Positions 1-5,060 of a stretch of DNA of 8,370 nucleotides are shown piece by piece. Each line of letters begins with the position of its first letter. Within the stretch, counting starts at the first letter, position 1. The translations under genes were made by a program, and so were the position numbers. This DNA comes from CG2-30-40-21 sp043806395 (GTDB lineage: Bacteria > UBA9089 > CG2-30-40-21). The notes under the pieces are model-generated. The model was not told the DNA's origin. It worked only from the letters and a program-made list of their open reading frames with translations, and ran no database searches. Where the stretch lies: positions 1 through 8,370 of the forward strand of contig JAZDHC010000089.1 in assembly GCA_043806395.1 (NCBI GenBank). The letters are read 5' to 3'.

Positions 1-19
1 CACTTTCATCGTTTTTCAT
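1..19 (-). CDS. possible start of a minus-strand gene leaving the window
   Basis: Reading the minus strand, an ATG at 17-19 follows an AAAGGA-like ribosome binding site about 5 bases upstream and opens a frame of six codons (MKNDES) before the window edge. It lies about 85 bases downstream of the truncated reverse-transcriptase fragment on the same strand. Six codons give no clue to function, so this is only a candidate start. Confidence 0.25.
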
Positions 20-59
20 ATGATTCCTTTCGGGCAAGGAGACATCATCTACAGAATAC

Positions 60-90
60 AACCCCCTAACCCCCTTTTCTAAGGGGGAAT
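60..90. repeat. G-box palindromic repeat, minus orientation
   Basis: A C-rich tract, a second CCCCC tract, a short T-rich spacer and AAGGGGGAAT form the reverse complement of the core seen at 561-592 and 8153-8177. The CCCCCTT/AAGGGGG arms can pair as a 7-bp hairpin. This copy stands outside any recognisable inverted-repeat element and lies just beyond the stop codon of the truncated reverse-transcriptase fragment. Confidence 0.8.
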
Positions 91-103
91 ATTGCACTCT
101 CAA

Positions 104-454
104 CTAACCGCAAGCTTTCAAACAAAGGTGAACCGTCCCAGCTTTCTCAAAAAGTGGATTAAGTTTGTTGATAATAAGATGGTGCACCACCCTATCCCTG
201 AAATCTGCGGCAAATATTTCTCGCTTAACGGGTTTATCTACAATAAAGGCAATGGACTTGCCGGGCAGGTAAGTACCGTTGTTTATTTCTTCGCAAAGTT
301 TTACCAAATTACTTTCATAATCTACCTCAAAGGCAAGGGCATTGATGGTATTGCGTTTGCTACTGCGGCAATCAAAATAGGCTTCGAATAGCTCTGAGAG
401 TTCTATTTTTGGCTTTACCTTGGGTTGTATGTCAAATAATGAAAGTTGCTGCAT
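104..454 (-). pseudogene. reverse transcriptase, N-terminal fragment
   Basis: The 116-residue reading frame begins MQQLSLFDIQ and resembles the N-terminus of bacterial reverse transcriptases of the group-II-like/DGR-like kind. It carries the long helical lead-in (about 18-70), then KREIFAADFRDRVVHHLI (about 77-94) and NPLFEK (about 99-104), which correspond to the RT0/RT1 finger region. In intact relatives the next stretch leads through a conserved DSYACR-like segment to the catalytic YxDD palm. Here the sequence changes abruptly after FEK into an unrelated tail, AGTVHLCLKACG, and stops. Palm, thumb and YxDD are all missing, so it cannot polymerise. The ATG at 454 has a weak GGGGA ribosome-binding site. 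No template/variable repeats, ncRNA scaffold or partner gene was seen, so the RT class is an inference from motif style. Confidence 0.75.
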
Positions 455-458
455 AATA

Positions 459-487
459 AATTCCCCATTTGAAGGAGGTTAGGGGGA
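459..487. repeat. degenerate G-box repeat
   Basis: TTCCCC, a short spacer and GGAGGTTAGGGGGA follow the layout of the G-box core, with the left C-run eroded. It sits directly upstream of the reverse-transcriptase fragment's start codon and between that start and inverted-repeat element copy A. Confidence 0.5.
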
Positions 488-502
488 TATAAAAGGAAAA
501 AC

Positions 503-643
503 GGGCATGGTTCAAATCAGGGTAACAAACTGAGTAGGCAAATGGATGGCTCTTTTTTCTAATTCCCCCTTAGAAAAGGGGGTTAGGGGGTTGTTCTTCT
601 CTGTATCTCTGTAACCCTGTGGTGAACAGTTTTGAACCATGCC
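503..643 (+). mobile_element. small inverted-repeat element (MITE-like), copy A
   Basis: A 141-bp unit starts GGGCATGGTTCAAA and ends TTTGAACCATGCC, giving 13-bp perfect terminal inverted repeats. Subterminal AGGGTAACA on the left matches AGGGTTACA on the right in inverted orientation. A G-box hairpin (CCCCCTT 565-571 / AAGGGGG 576-582) lies in the middle. It codes for nothing. Copy B at 8092-8230 is close to identical at both ends and core, and copy C at 4544-4999 is an inverted, enlarged relative. No convincing target-site duplication is visible. The mobilising enzyme is not in the window. Confidence 0.8.
561..592 (+). repeat. G-box palindromic core within copy A
   Basis: AATTCCCCCTTAG, AAAAGGGGG and TTAGGGGG form a 7-bp perfect hairpin (565-571 with 576-582, AGAA loop) plus a trailing second G-run. 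The same core appears at 60-90 (inverted), 4669-4699 (inverted) and 8153-8177, and a worn copy at 459-487. It therefore also exists independently of the element that carries it here. Confidence 0.8.
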
Positions 644-694
644 GAAATTTAGCCATATAACTACTGAAATTTTCACCTTGAACTCATTTTTTCC

Positions 695-723
695 TTGACA
701 TTCAATATCCTGTATGTTACACT
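695..723 (+). promoter_or_regulatory. sigma-70-type promoter TTGACA-17-TACACT
   Basis: A perfect -35 TTGACA (695-700) is separated by exactly 17 bases from TACACT (718-723). Predicted initiation is near 730, which is also the A of an ATG opening the small frame at 730. If used, it would give a leaderless or nearly leaderless transcript. Confidence 0.55.
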
Positions 724-729
724 CAAGTT

Positions 730-1086
730 ATGGGGAATATTTCAGGAAATGTGGATAATCTGAACTCTGGAATGGCTGCCACTACTGTGGCTTAGTTCAA
801 TATGGGGATTGCTTTTTGTGGAGCAGCTGCTTTCCTTCTCCTTTTTCATGGAAAGTTTCTTATTGAAAAACCTCAAATGTTAGATTGGTGGAAATCAGAA
901 CCGTGCTTGGTGTTGTTTTGGAAATTGGGACCGGATGTGGTGTTGTTTTTGATTGGTGTATTATCATTTGTCTGTTATCGTTTTTGGTTATGTAAAGATT
1001 ACCCTAAATATTTGAAGATGTTTTATTTTGGACAATTTACAGCATCGAGAGACAGAGCCAGAAGATACATTGATAGCGACATCTAA
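730..1086 (+). pseudogene. small membrane protein frame interrupted by TAG
   Basis: From the ATG at 730 the frame reads MGNISGNVDNLNSGMAATTVA, meets TAG at 793-795 and then continues in the same frame from an ATG at 802 for 94 codons. The second part has two hydrophobic stretches (about residues 3-15 and 44-61 counting from 802), separated by a Trp/Lys-rich linker, and a basic end (RDRARRYI). No ribosome binding site precedes the ATG at 802, whereas the ATG at 730 sits at the predicted start point of the 695-723 promoter. I recognise no family. It may be a decayed two-helix membrane protein, a short 21-codon peptide gene, or a fragment left by rearrangement. Its tail overlaps the antitoxin-like frame starting near 1016, which suggests a frameshift or an unrelated junction. 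Confidence 0.35.
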
Positions 1087-1171
1087 TGCATTTCAAAAAC
1101 TACTCAGCCAGGTAGATGTAGAAGAAAGCAATCCATCTTTAGATTGGAGGCGAGAGCTTCGTGCAATTTAG
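1016..1171 (+). pseudogene. antitoxin-like C-terminal fragment
   Basis: In a frame one base off from the preceding membrane ORF, an open stretch reads NLQHRETEPEDTLIATSNAF and continues through QKLLSQVDVEESNPSLDW to RRELRAI, stopping with TAG at 1169-1171. It is polar and acidic and looks like genuine protein sequence. It has no ATG and is closed upstream by a stop at 1013-1015. The end overlaps the GTG start of the RelE/ParE-like frame by 11 bases, the usual layout of a type II antitoxin followed by its toxin. I infer it is the 3' portion of an antitoxin gene whose DNA-binding N-terminus has been lost or frameshifted. The family is not identified. Confidence 0.45.
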
Positions 1172-1301
1172 AGTCTGTTTTTCAAAACCATTTAAGCGTA
1201 GTCTTCGGCAGTTACGAAAGAGGTATCCTCAAGTTCAATCTGATATAGAATCAGCAATTGAAGTATTGTGTTGCTTCAGATGGACGGCTATGAAACCATA
1301 A
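1161..1301 (+). pseudogene. RelE/ParE-like toxin, N-terminal fragment
   Basis: From GTG at 1161 the frame reads VQFRVCFSKPFKRSLRQLRK, then RYPQVQSDIESAIEVL. This has the form of RelE/ParE-fold toxins: a first beta strand (QFRV), a basic FKRSLRQLRKRYP helix and a second helix (QSDIESAIEVL). Such toxins usually run 85-95 residues with a beta sheet carrying the catalytic or target-binding residues. Here the frame is lost after about 36 residues, meets CCFRWTAMKP from an unrelated frame, and stops at 1299-1301. The junction near 1268-1279 is where response-regulator sequence begins. With the C-terminal sheet missing, activity is unlikely. The antitoxin-like frame upstream overlaps it, supporting a broken toxin-antitoxin pair. 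Confidence 0.6.
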
Positions 1302-1465
1302 AAGAGATACGCAAGTTAGCCCCATTCAATCAATTACCCATAATAGCCCTGACTGCTAAAGCGATGGAAGGCGATAGGGAGAAATGCTTAGATGCCGGTG
1401 ATTCTGATTACATTGCTAAGCCGGTGGATACGGAACAGTTGCTGTCGATGATGCGGGTGTGGCTG
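1280..1465 (+). pseudogene. response-regulator receiver domain, C-terminal fragment
   Basis: The frame reads MDGYETIKEIRKLAPF, then PIIALTAKAM, DYIAKPVDTEQLLSMM and ends RVWL. This is the second half of a receiver domain: the MDGYE turn after beta 3, the conserved Thr of ALTA, and the conserved Lys of IAKP before alpha 5. The acidic pocket and the phospho-acceptor Asp, normally just before MDG, lie upstream of the junction and are absent. The style is that of a receiver at the end of a hybrid sensor kinase. The reading frame has no stop before the moxR start at 1508, so on paper it is fused to MoxR. However, the good ribosome binding site in front of 1508 makes the fusion likely accidental. 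Confidence 0.75.
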
Positions 1466-1493
1466 TCCCCGGTTTTCCATCTCGCAAAGATAC

Positions 1494-1501
1494 AAAGGAG
1501 G
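1494..1501 (+). promoter_or_regulatory. ribosome binding site deciding the moxR start
   Basis: AAAGGAGG ends six bases before the ATG at 1508. It supports starting the MoxR protein there rather than at the upstream GTG at 1268, which would add a non-functional receiver fragment. Confidence 0.8.
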
Positions 1502-1507
1502 CATATC

Positions 1508-2497
1508 ATGAATGAAGAAATAAAGGTAATAGATGAGAGGGTAAAGGAGAAGAGTGAGTTTGTTGAAAGAATAAATAAGGTTATGGGAGAGACAATTGTT
1601 GGGCAAAAATATATTATTGATCGTACGCTGATAGCATTATTTTGCAACGGGCATGTGATGATAGAGGGTGTTCCGGGATTAGCCAAGACATTGATTATTA
1701 AAACACTTTCATCAGTGATAGATGCTGCGTTTAGCCGCATCCAATTCACTCCGGATCTTTTGCCCTCTGACCTGATTGGGACAATAATACTCAATCCCAA
1801 AACAGGTGAGTTTTCGTCGAGGAAGGGTCCGATATTTGCCAATCTTATTCTTGCCGATGAGATAAACCGTGCCCCATCAAAGGTGCAGAGTGCCCTGCTT
1901 GAGGCAATGCAGGAACATTGCGTGACTATATCCAACGAAACGCATAAATTGCCTGAGCCATTCATGGTGCTTGCCACACAGAATCCTATTGAACAGGAGG
2001 GAACATATCCATTGCCTGAGGCAGCAATAGACAGATTCATGCTCAAATTAAAGATAGACTATCCCACAAAAGAAGAAGAGATACGGATAATGACCGTAGC
2101 GTTGATTGGTGAGGAGCCAAAGGTGTCTAAGGTCGTAAGCATTGATGAAATACTTGAGACCAGAAAATTGATTAACCAGATATATATTGATGAAAAGCTA
2201 AAAGCTTATATTGTTGACATTATCTCAGCCACAAGAAACCCGCAGGAATACAAGATTTCTGACATTGTGGGCATGATCCAGTGGGGTGCATCCCCAAGAG
2301 CGTCTATTTATCTGATGCAAGCAGCTAAGGGACATGCGTTTATCCGCAGGAGGGGATTTGTTACCCCTGATGATATTAAAGCCATAAGCATGGATGTCCT
2401 TCGCCACAGGATCATCCTCAATTATGAGGCAGAGGCAGAAGAGCTTACCACAGAGCATATTATCCAGAGGGTTTTAGATACAGTCGAGGTTCCGTAA
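1508..2497 (+). CDS. moxR: MoxR family AAA+ ATPase
   Basis: A 329-residue cytoplasmic AAA+ ATPase of the MoxR class, thought to act as a chaperone that remodels or matures partner complexes together with vWA-domain proteins. Visible motifs are Walker A GVPGLAKT (about 54-61), Walker B LILADEINR (about 113-121), the MoxR signature after it (SALLEAMQE), sensor 1 ATQNP (about 156-160), arginine-finger region EAAIDRF (about 171-177), and a C-terminal lid with SPRASIYLMQAAKGHAFIRR carrying the sensor 2 arginine. Length is normal for the family. A start at 1508 is chosen because of AAAGGAGG six bases upstream. The frame is open further upstream only through a receiver-domain remnant. The DUF58 gene begins three bases after its stop, so the two are very probably cotranscribed and form the usual MoxR/DUF58 pair. 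The substrate is unknown. No clear promoter is visible just upstream. Confidence 0.95.
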   Translation: MNEEIKVIDERVKEKSEFVERINKVMGETIVGQKYIIDRTLIALFCNGHVMIEGVPGLAKTLIIKTLSSVIDAAFSRIQFTPDLLPSDLIGTIILNPKTGEFSSRKGPIFANLILADEINRAPSKVQSALLEAMQEHCVTISNETHKLPEPFMVLATQNPIEQEGTYPLPEAAIDRFMLKLKIDYPTKEEEIRIMTVALIGEEPKVSKVVSIDEILETRKLINQIYIDEKLKAYIVDIISATRNPQEYKISDIVGMIQWGASPRASIYLMQAAKGHAFIRRRGFVTPDDIKAISMDVLRHRIILNYEAEAEELTTEHIIQRVLDTVEVP

Positions 2498-2500
2498 ACA

Positions 2501-3388
2501 ATGCTTTCAAAAGAGATTCTCAAAAAGATCAGACAAATAGAGATAAATTCCTCAAGACCAGTCAATCAGCTTTTTGCGGGTGAATACCACAGTGTCTTCA
2601 AGGGGCAAGGGATTGAGTTTTACGAGGTGCGGGAATACCAGCCTGGGGACGATATTCGTGCTATAGATTGGAATGTTACAGCACGGTTGGGCAGTCCTTA
2701 TATCAAAAAATATATTGAAGAACGGCAACGGACGATAATCCTGATGGTTGATGTCTCATCCTCGCTTGATTTTGGATCCATAGCCAAAACCAAAAACGAT
2801 ATTGCCACAGAGGTAGCGGCTCTGCTTGCTTTTTCTGCTATCAAGAATAATGATTTAGTGGGGCTGCTTTTGTTTTCAGATCGCATAGAAAAATTCATCC
2901 CACCCAAAAAGGGCAGGAAACATGTCTTGAGAATTATCAGGGATATTTTATGCTTTAAGAAAGAGGGCAAGGGAACAGATATATCACAGGCAATAAAATA
3001 TTTAAGTCGAGTGATGCGAAAAAGGGCGATTCTTTTCCTTATCTCTGATTTTCTATTCGATAATTATGAGAAATCCCTCAATTTAATCTCTCGCAAGCAT
3101 GATTTTATCCCAATCATCATCAAGGATAGGCTTGAGAAAAAACTTCCCTCAGGTATGGGATTGGTATTCTTTGAAGACCCGGAAACACAAACGATCCTTC
3201 CGTTTGATTTTTCGGATTCAAGGATAAGGGAGAGGTATCTTAAGGTTAGCCAGGAGGATATTGCCAGAAGGAAAAAATATCTGCAAGCTATTAAGGCAGA
3301 CATCGTTGAACTCTCAACCGATGGGGAATACATAAAACCATTATCGCTTTTCTTCAGGAAAAGGGAGAGGAGGATGCGGTACTCATGA
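2501..3388 (+). CDS. DUF58 domain protein with vWA-like fold
   Basis: A 295-residue soluble protein that lies next to MoxR in many bacteria and probably works with it. The DUF58 core YQPGDDIRAIDWNVTARLG (about 46-64) followed by SPYIKKYIEER is fully conserved. The next strand, IILMVDVSSSLDFGS (about 79-93), contains the DxSxS part of a MIDAS metal site (Asp84, Ser86, Ser88). A later GTDIS and LFLISDF supply the usual second threonine and aspartate positions of a vWA fold. No signal peptide or membrane segment is seen. GAGG ten bases before the ATG is the ribosome binding site, and the gene starts three bases after moxR. Its last four bases overlap the following gene as ATGA, indicating translational coupling. 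Confidence 0.93.
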   Translation: MLSKEILKKIRQIEINSSRPVNQLFAGEYHSVFKGQGIEFYEVREYQPGDDIRAIDWNVTARLGSPYIKKYIEERQRTIILMVDVSSSLDFGSIAKTKNDIATEVAALLAFSAIKNNDLVGLLLFSDRIEKFIPPKKGRKHVLRIIRDILCFKKEGKGTDISQAIKYLSRVMRKRAILFLISDFLFDNYEKSLNLISRKHDFIPIIIKDRLEKKLPSGMGLVFFEDPETQTILPFDFSDSRIRERYLKVSQEDIARRKKYLQAIKADIVELSTDGEYIKPLSLFFRKRERRMRYS

Positions 3389-3912
3389 AACCTGAAGATA
3401 TTTACGACATAAAGGGTGTGATAGGGGTTGTGGATTGGGGGACAATAACCTTTTTTCTCTGTATTTTCCTCTGCCTCTGCCTTCTCGGGTTTTTTATCTA
3501 TAAATGGCTGAACCATTGGGCATTAAAATCAAGGTATGGGCATGAGGAAAGATTGCCAGAGATACCTTTTGACGAGGTTAGCCTTGATGAATTAAATAGC
3601 CTTGATCCGCTTGTTTTTTTTGAAAAAATGGCATTTAAGGAATATTATTTGATGATAACAGGCATTGTCCGAAAATTTTTGGCAAGAAACTATATCATTG
3701 ATACACTTGATAAAACATCCCTTGAAATTATAGGCGAGATTGAAGGCAAGGAAAGGGATTATGAAAAGGTAAGGATGCTGGATAAATATTTTCAAATCTG
3801 CGACATGGTGAAATTTGCAAAATATAAACCGACATTGACACAGATGCGTGAGAATAAGGATGATTCTTTGAGGATTGTGAAAGAGTTGTATAGAAAAATG
3901 GTCAGGGAATAA
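3385..3912 (+). CDS. DUF4381-like single-pass membrane protein
   Basis: A 175-residue protein with one strong transmembrane segment at about 18-39 (from WGTITFFLC to GFFIYKW). A cytoplasmic region follows with a Pro/acidic linker (LPEIPFDEVSLDEL) and a helical domain carrying YLMITGIVRKFLARNYIIDT and TSLEIIGEI. This helical part matches the C-terminal region of small membrane proteins annotated DUF4381 that follow DUF58 genes in MoxR clusters. It may anchor the MoxR/DUF58 machinery to the inner membrane. It overlaps the DUF58 stop by four bases and has AGGAGG at 3368-3373, eleven bases before the ATG. It is the last gene of the operon here: its TAA is directly followed by a hairpin. Family assignment is from context and layout. 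Confidence 0.75.
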   Translation: MKPEDIYDIKGVIGVVDWGTITFFLCIFLCLCLLGFFIYKWLNHWALKSRYGHEERLPEIPFDEVSLDELNSLDPLVFFEKMAFKEYYLMITGIVRKFLARNYIIDTLDKTSLEIIGEIEGKERDYEKVRMLDKYFQICDMVKFAKYKPTLTQMRENKDDSLRIVKELYRKMVRE

Positions 3913-3934
3913 GTGGAAGGCTTTAGCCTTCCAC
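3913..3934. terminator. perfect hairpin between convergent genes
   Basis: GTGGAAGGC, TTTA and GCCTTCCAC form a 9-bp perfect stem with a 4-base loop. It begins right after the stop codon of the MoxR operon and its last base touches the stop codon of the convergent minus-strand gene. No U-tract follows on either strand, so it may stop both transcripts poorly or act as a 3' stability hairpin. Stems of this kind can also be dispersed repeats. Confidence 0.65.
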
Positions 3935-4461
3935 TACATTAATTTACGATCCCCCATCAAATTCTTCACATCCCTTGAAGCAGACCTCATTATCAGCCCG
4001 CCAACAAATATAAGGACAGAAAACTGCCAACATTCATCACTGCCTATAAGTAGCCCGGCCTTAACATTTTCTTCCTTTTCTAACTGATCTGAATAATGTT
4101 TTACAGCCTTATCTATACATCCCTCAAAGACATCAATAACACTTATCTCATTATTATATTTTAATGATGGGAATGATATGCCTCTTAACAAAAGAAATGC
4201 CCTGATGGTTTCTTTATTCACGCAAAGGTTCTCTTCAAATTCAAACCCTTCAAAAAACGGATGATTTGGCGGCATAAGCAGGGATGGTTCATGGACTGAA
4301 ACATTTCCCTTGCGAATAACTGTGTCTCCGGGGTTTATCGTGGATTCACACAATAAGATATAAGGCACATCTGTCACCTTAAATGTTTGCAACGGGCTTA
4401 TTCGATGCTTGATTATCTCTGTCTCTTTAACTGCCTTTCCCCACATCTCTTCTAAGTTCAT
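3934..4461 (-). CDS. conserved-looking protein of unknown function
   Basis: A 175-residue soluble protein that I cannot assign to a named family. It starts MNLEEMWGKAVKETEIIKHR, then LQTFKVTDVPYILLCESTIN and PGDTVIRKGNVSVHEPSLL. The middle carries HPFFEGFEFEENL, then FLLLRGISFPSLKYNNEI. The C-terminal half has CIDKAVKHYSDQLEKEENVK, GLLIGSDECWQFSVLIFVGG and ASRDVKNLMGDR. Dense proline/aromatic positions suggest a compact conserved domain, and the only hydrophobic stretch (about 150-165) is short and amphipathic rather than a clear membrane span. An in-frame ATG at 4473 exists, but GGAGG lies between it and the second ATG, five bases before 4461, so 4461 is the likely start. It is convergent to the MoxR operon and follows the large hybrid kinase on the same strand, separated by about 580 bases of repeats, so a shared transcript is doubtful. 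Confidence 0.8.
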   Translation of the reverse strand: MNLEEMWGKAVKETEIIKHRISPLQTFKVTDVPYILLCESTINPGDTVIRKGNVSVHEPSLLMPPNHPFFEGFEFEENLCVNKETIRAFLLLRGISFPSLKYNNEISVIDVFEGCIDKAVKHYSDQLEKEENVKAGLLIGSDECWQFSVLIFVGGLIMRSASRDVKNLMGDRKLM

Positions 4462-4481
4462 ATCTTCCTCCATATTTGTTC

Positions 4482-4520
4482 AGGCTGTTAGACTGTAGGC
4501 TTTTAGGCTGTAGGTTTTTA
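4482..4520 (+). repeat. GGCTGTAGG-type tandem array, left arm
   Basis: Units resembling GGCTGTTAGACTGTAGG, TTTTAGGCTGTAGG and TTTTTAG occur in tandem. The reverse complement of a similar array lies at 5008-5060, so the two bracket the inverted-repeat element copy C and could pair over some 35 bases with mismatches. The array begins about 20 bases upstream of the start of the 3934-4461 gene. Confidence 0.75.
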
Positions 4521-4646
4521 GTGAGCAAAAGGCAACAAAAACCGGCATGGTTCAGAATTGTTAACCATAAGGGGACATTACAGAAAAATAATACCACCAG
4601 TCCGCAGTAGCGTCCACCACTCTCAAGAGGGAATTACCCACCCCTG

Positions 4647-4662
4647 CCCCTCCCAGGAGGGG
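4647..4662. repeat. CCCCTCC/GGAGGGG palindrome
   Basis: CCCCTCC, CA, GGAGGGG is a perfect 7-bp stem with a 2-base gap inside the extra segment of copy C. It differs from the G-box core but has the same design, suggesting that a second kind of dispersed palindrome has settled inside the element. Confidence 0.6.
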
Positions 4663-4668
4663 AATAAC

Positions 4669-4699
4669 AACCCCCTAACCCCCTTTTTTAAGGGGGAAT
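4669..4699 (-). repeat. G-box core in copy C, interrupted at its edge
   Basis: AACCCCCTAACCCCC, T-rich spacer and AAGGGGGAAT: the inverted G-box core. Its final nine bases (4691-4699) recur at 4935-4943 on the other side of the inserted foldback element. Confidence 0.8.
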
Positions 4700-4934
4700 G
4701 TAACTACTCAGCTATTATTATTCTAAACACATGTAACTACTCAGGTGTAAATAAGGAAAAAGGGGAAAGTAGGGAAAAATGGAAAGAAGAGAGAGAATTA
4801 TGTTTCTTTTTCCCCTTTTTCCAGCTTTTTCCATTTTCCCTTTAATCTCTTCCCTTTCTCTTTTACCTTGCTTACACCCTTTGAATAGTTGGCTGATTCA
4901 AAATGTGTTTGAAATAACAATAGCTGAGTAGTTA
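4700..4934. mobile_element. 235-bp foldback (MITE-like) element nested in copy C
   Basis: The ends at 4701-4731 and 4904-4934 are inverted repeats matching at 28 of 31 positions, starting TAACTACTCAGCTATT. AGGGGGAAT occurs directly on both sides (4691-4699 and 4935-4943), a 9-bp duplication that fits a transposition footprint. TAACTACTCAG is repeated inside at 4734-4744. GGTGTAAATAAGG (4744-4756) pairs with CCTTGCTTACACC (4866-4878) at 11 of 13 positions. Between these arms the left side is almost all purine and the right almost all pyrimidine, so the whole unit can fold back on itself. It encodes no credible protein and the transposase family is not identifiable from the window. Confidence 0.75.
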
Positions 4935-5007
4935 AGGGGGAATTAAGAAATACAGCCATCTATACTCGATTAGTTTGTCACCTTAATTTGAACCATGCCA
5001 CTTTTTC

Positions 5008-5060
5008 CTACAACCCACAGCCTAACAGTCTACAGCCTAAAAACCTAAAGACCTACAGCC
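5008..5060 (-). repeat. GGCTGTAGG-type tandem array, right arm
   Basis: Read on the minus strand: GGCTGTAGGTCTTTAGG, TTTTTAGGCTGTAGACTG, TTAGGCTGTGGGTTGTAGG. It mirrors the array at 4482-4520. It also runs into the 3' end of the hybrid kinase gene, supplying the final codons (A-V-G-L) and the TAG stop. Confidence 0.8.

Larger units (their letters stand above)
4544..4999 (-). mobile_element. small inverted-repeat element, copy C, enlarged and interrupted
   Basis: It is bounded by GGCATGGTTC at the left and GAACCATGCC at the right. Read on the minus strand from 4999, its beginning matches the start of copy A (GGCATGGTTCAAA, then GGTGACAAACT, GAGTA, ATGGCT, TCTTAATTCCCCCTTA). Its far end matches copy A's end in scattered blocks (CTGTAA, TGGT, AACA, TGAACCATGCC). 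The central G-box is split by a 235-bp foldback element at 4700-4934. Removing that and the duplicated 9 bases leaves about 212 bp, some 70 bp more than copy A. The excess lies around 4573-4668 and includes another small palindrome. Confidence 0.75.

Noticed and set aside
92..391. 99-codon plus-strand frame over the reverse-transcriptase fragment
   Set aside because: It is the antisense shadow of the minus-strand frame, which has recognisable RT motifs. The plus-strand frame has no recognisable motif.
503..643. Target-site duplication around copies A and B
   Set aside because: Bases flanking both copies were compared and no shared direct repeat of 3 or more bases at the borders was convincing.
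1098..1108. AACTACTCAGC matching the end of the foldback element
   Set aside because: An 11-base match with no partner repeat or flanking similarity, and it falls inside a good coding stretch (FQKLLSQ), so chance is likely.
4462..4473. Upstream ATG giving four extra residues for the unknown minus-strand gene
   Set aside because: The GGAGG ribosome binding site overlaps those codons and is correctly spaced only for the second ATG at 4461.
4558..4845. 95-codon plus-strand frame
   Set aside because: It runs through copy C, the G-box and the foldback element. Its low-complexity product (runs of Pro, Lys, Phe) is repeat DNA read as protein.
4482..5060. CRISPR-like array from the GGCTGTAGG repeats
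   Set aside because: Units are short, directly adjacent and degenerate, without unique spacers of even length or cas genes.
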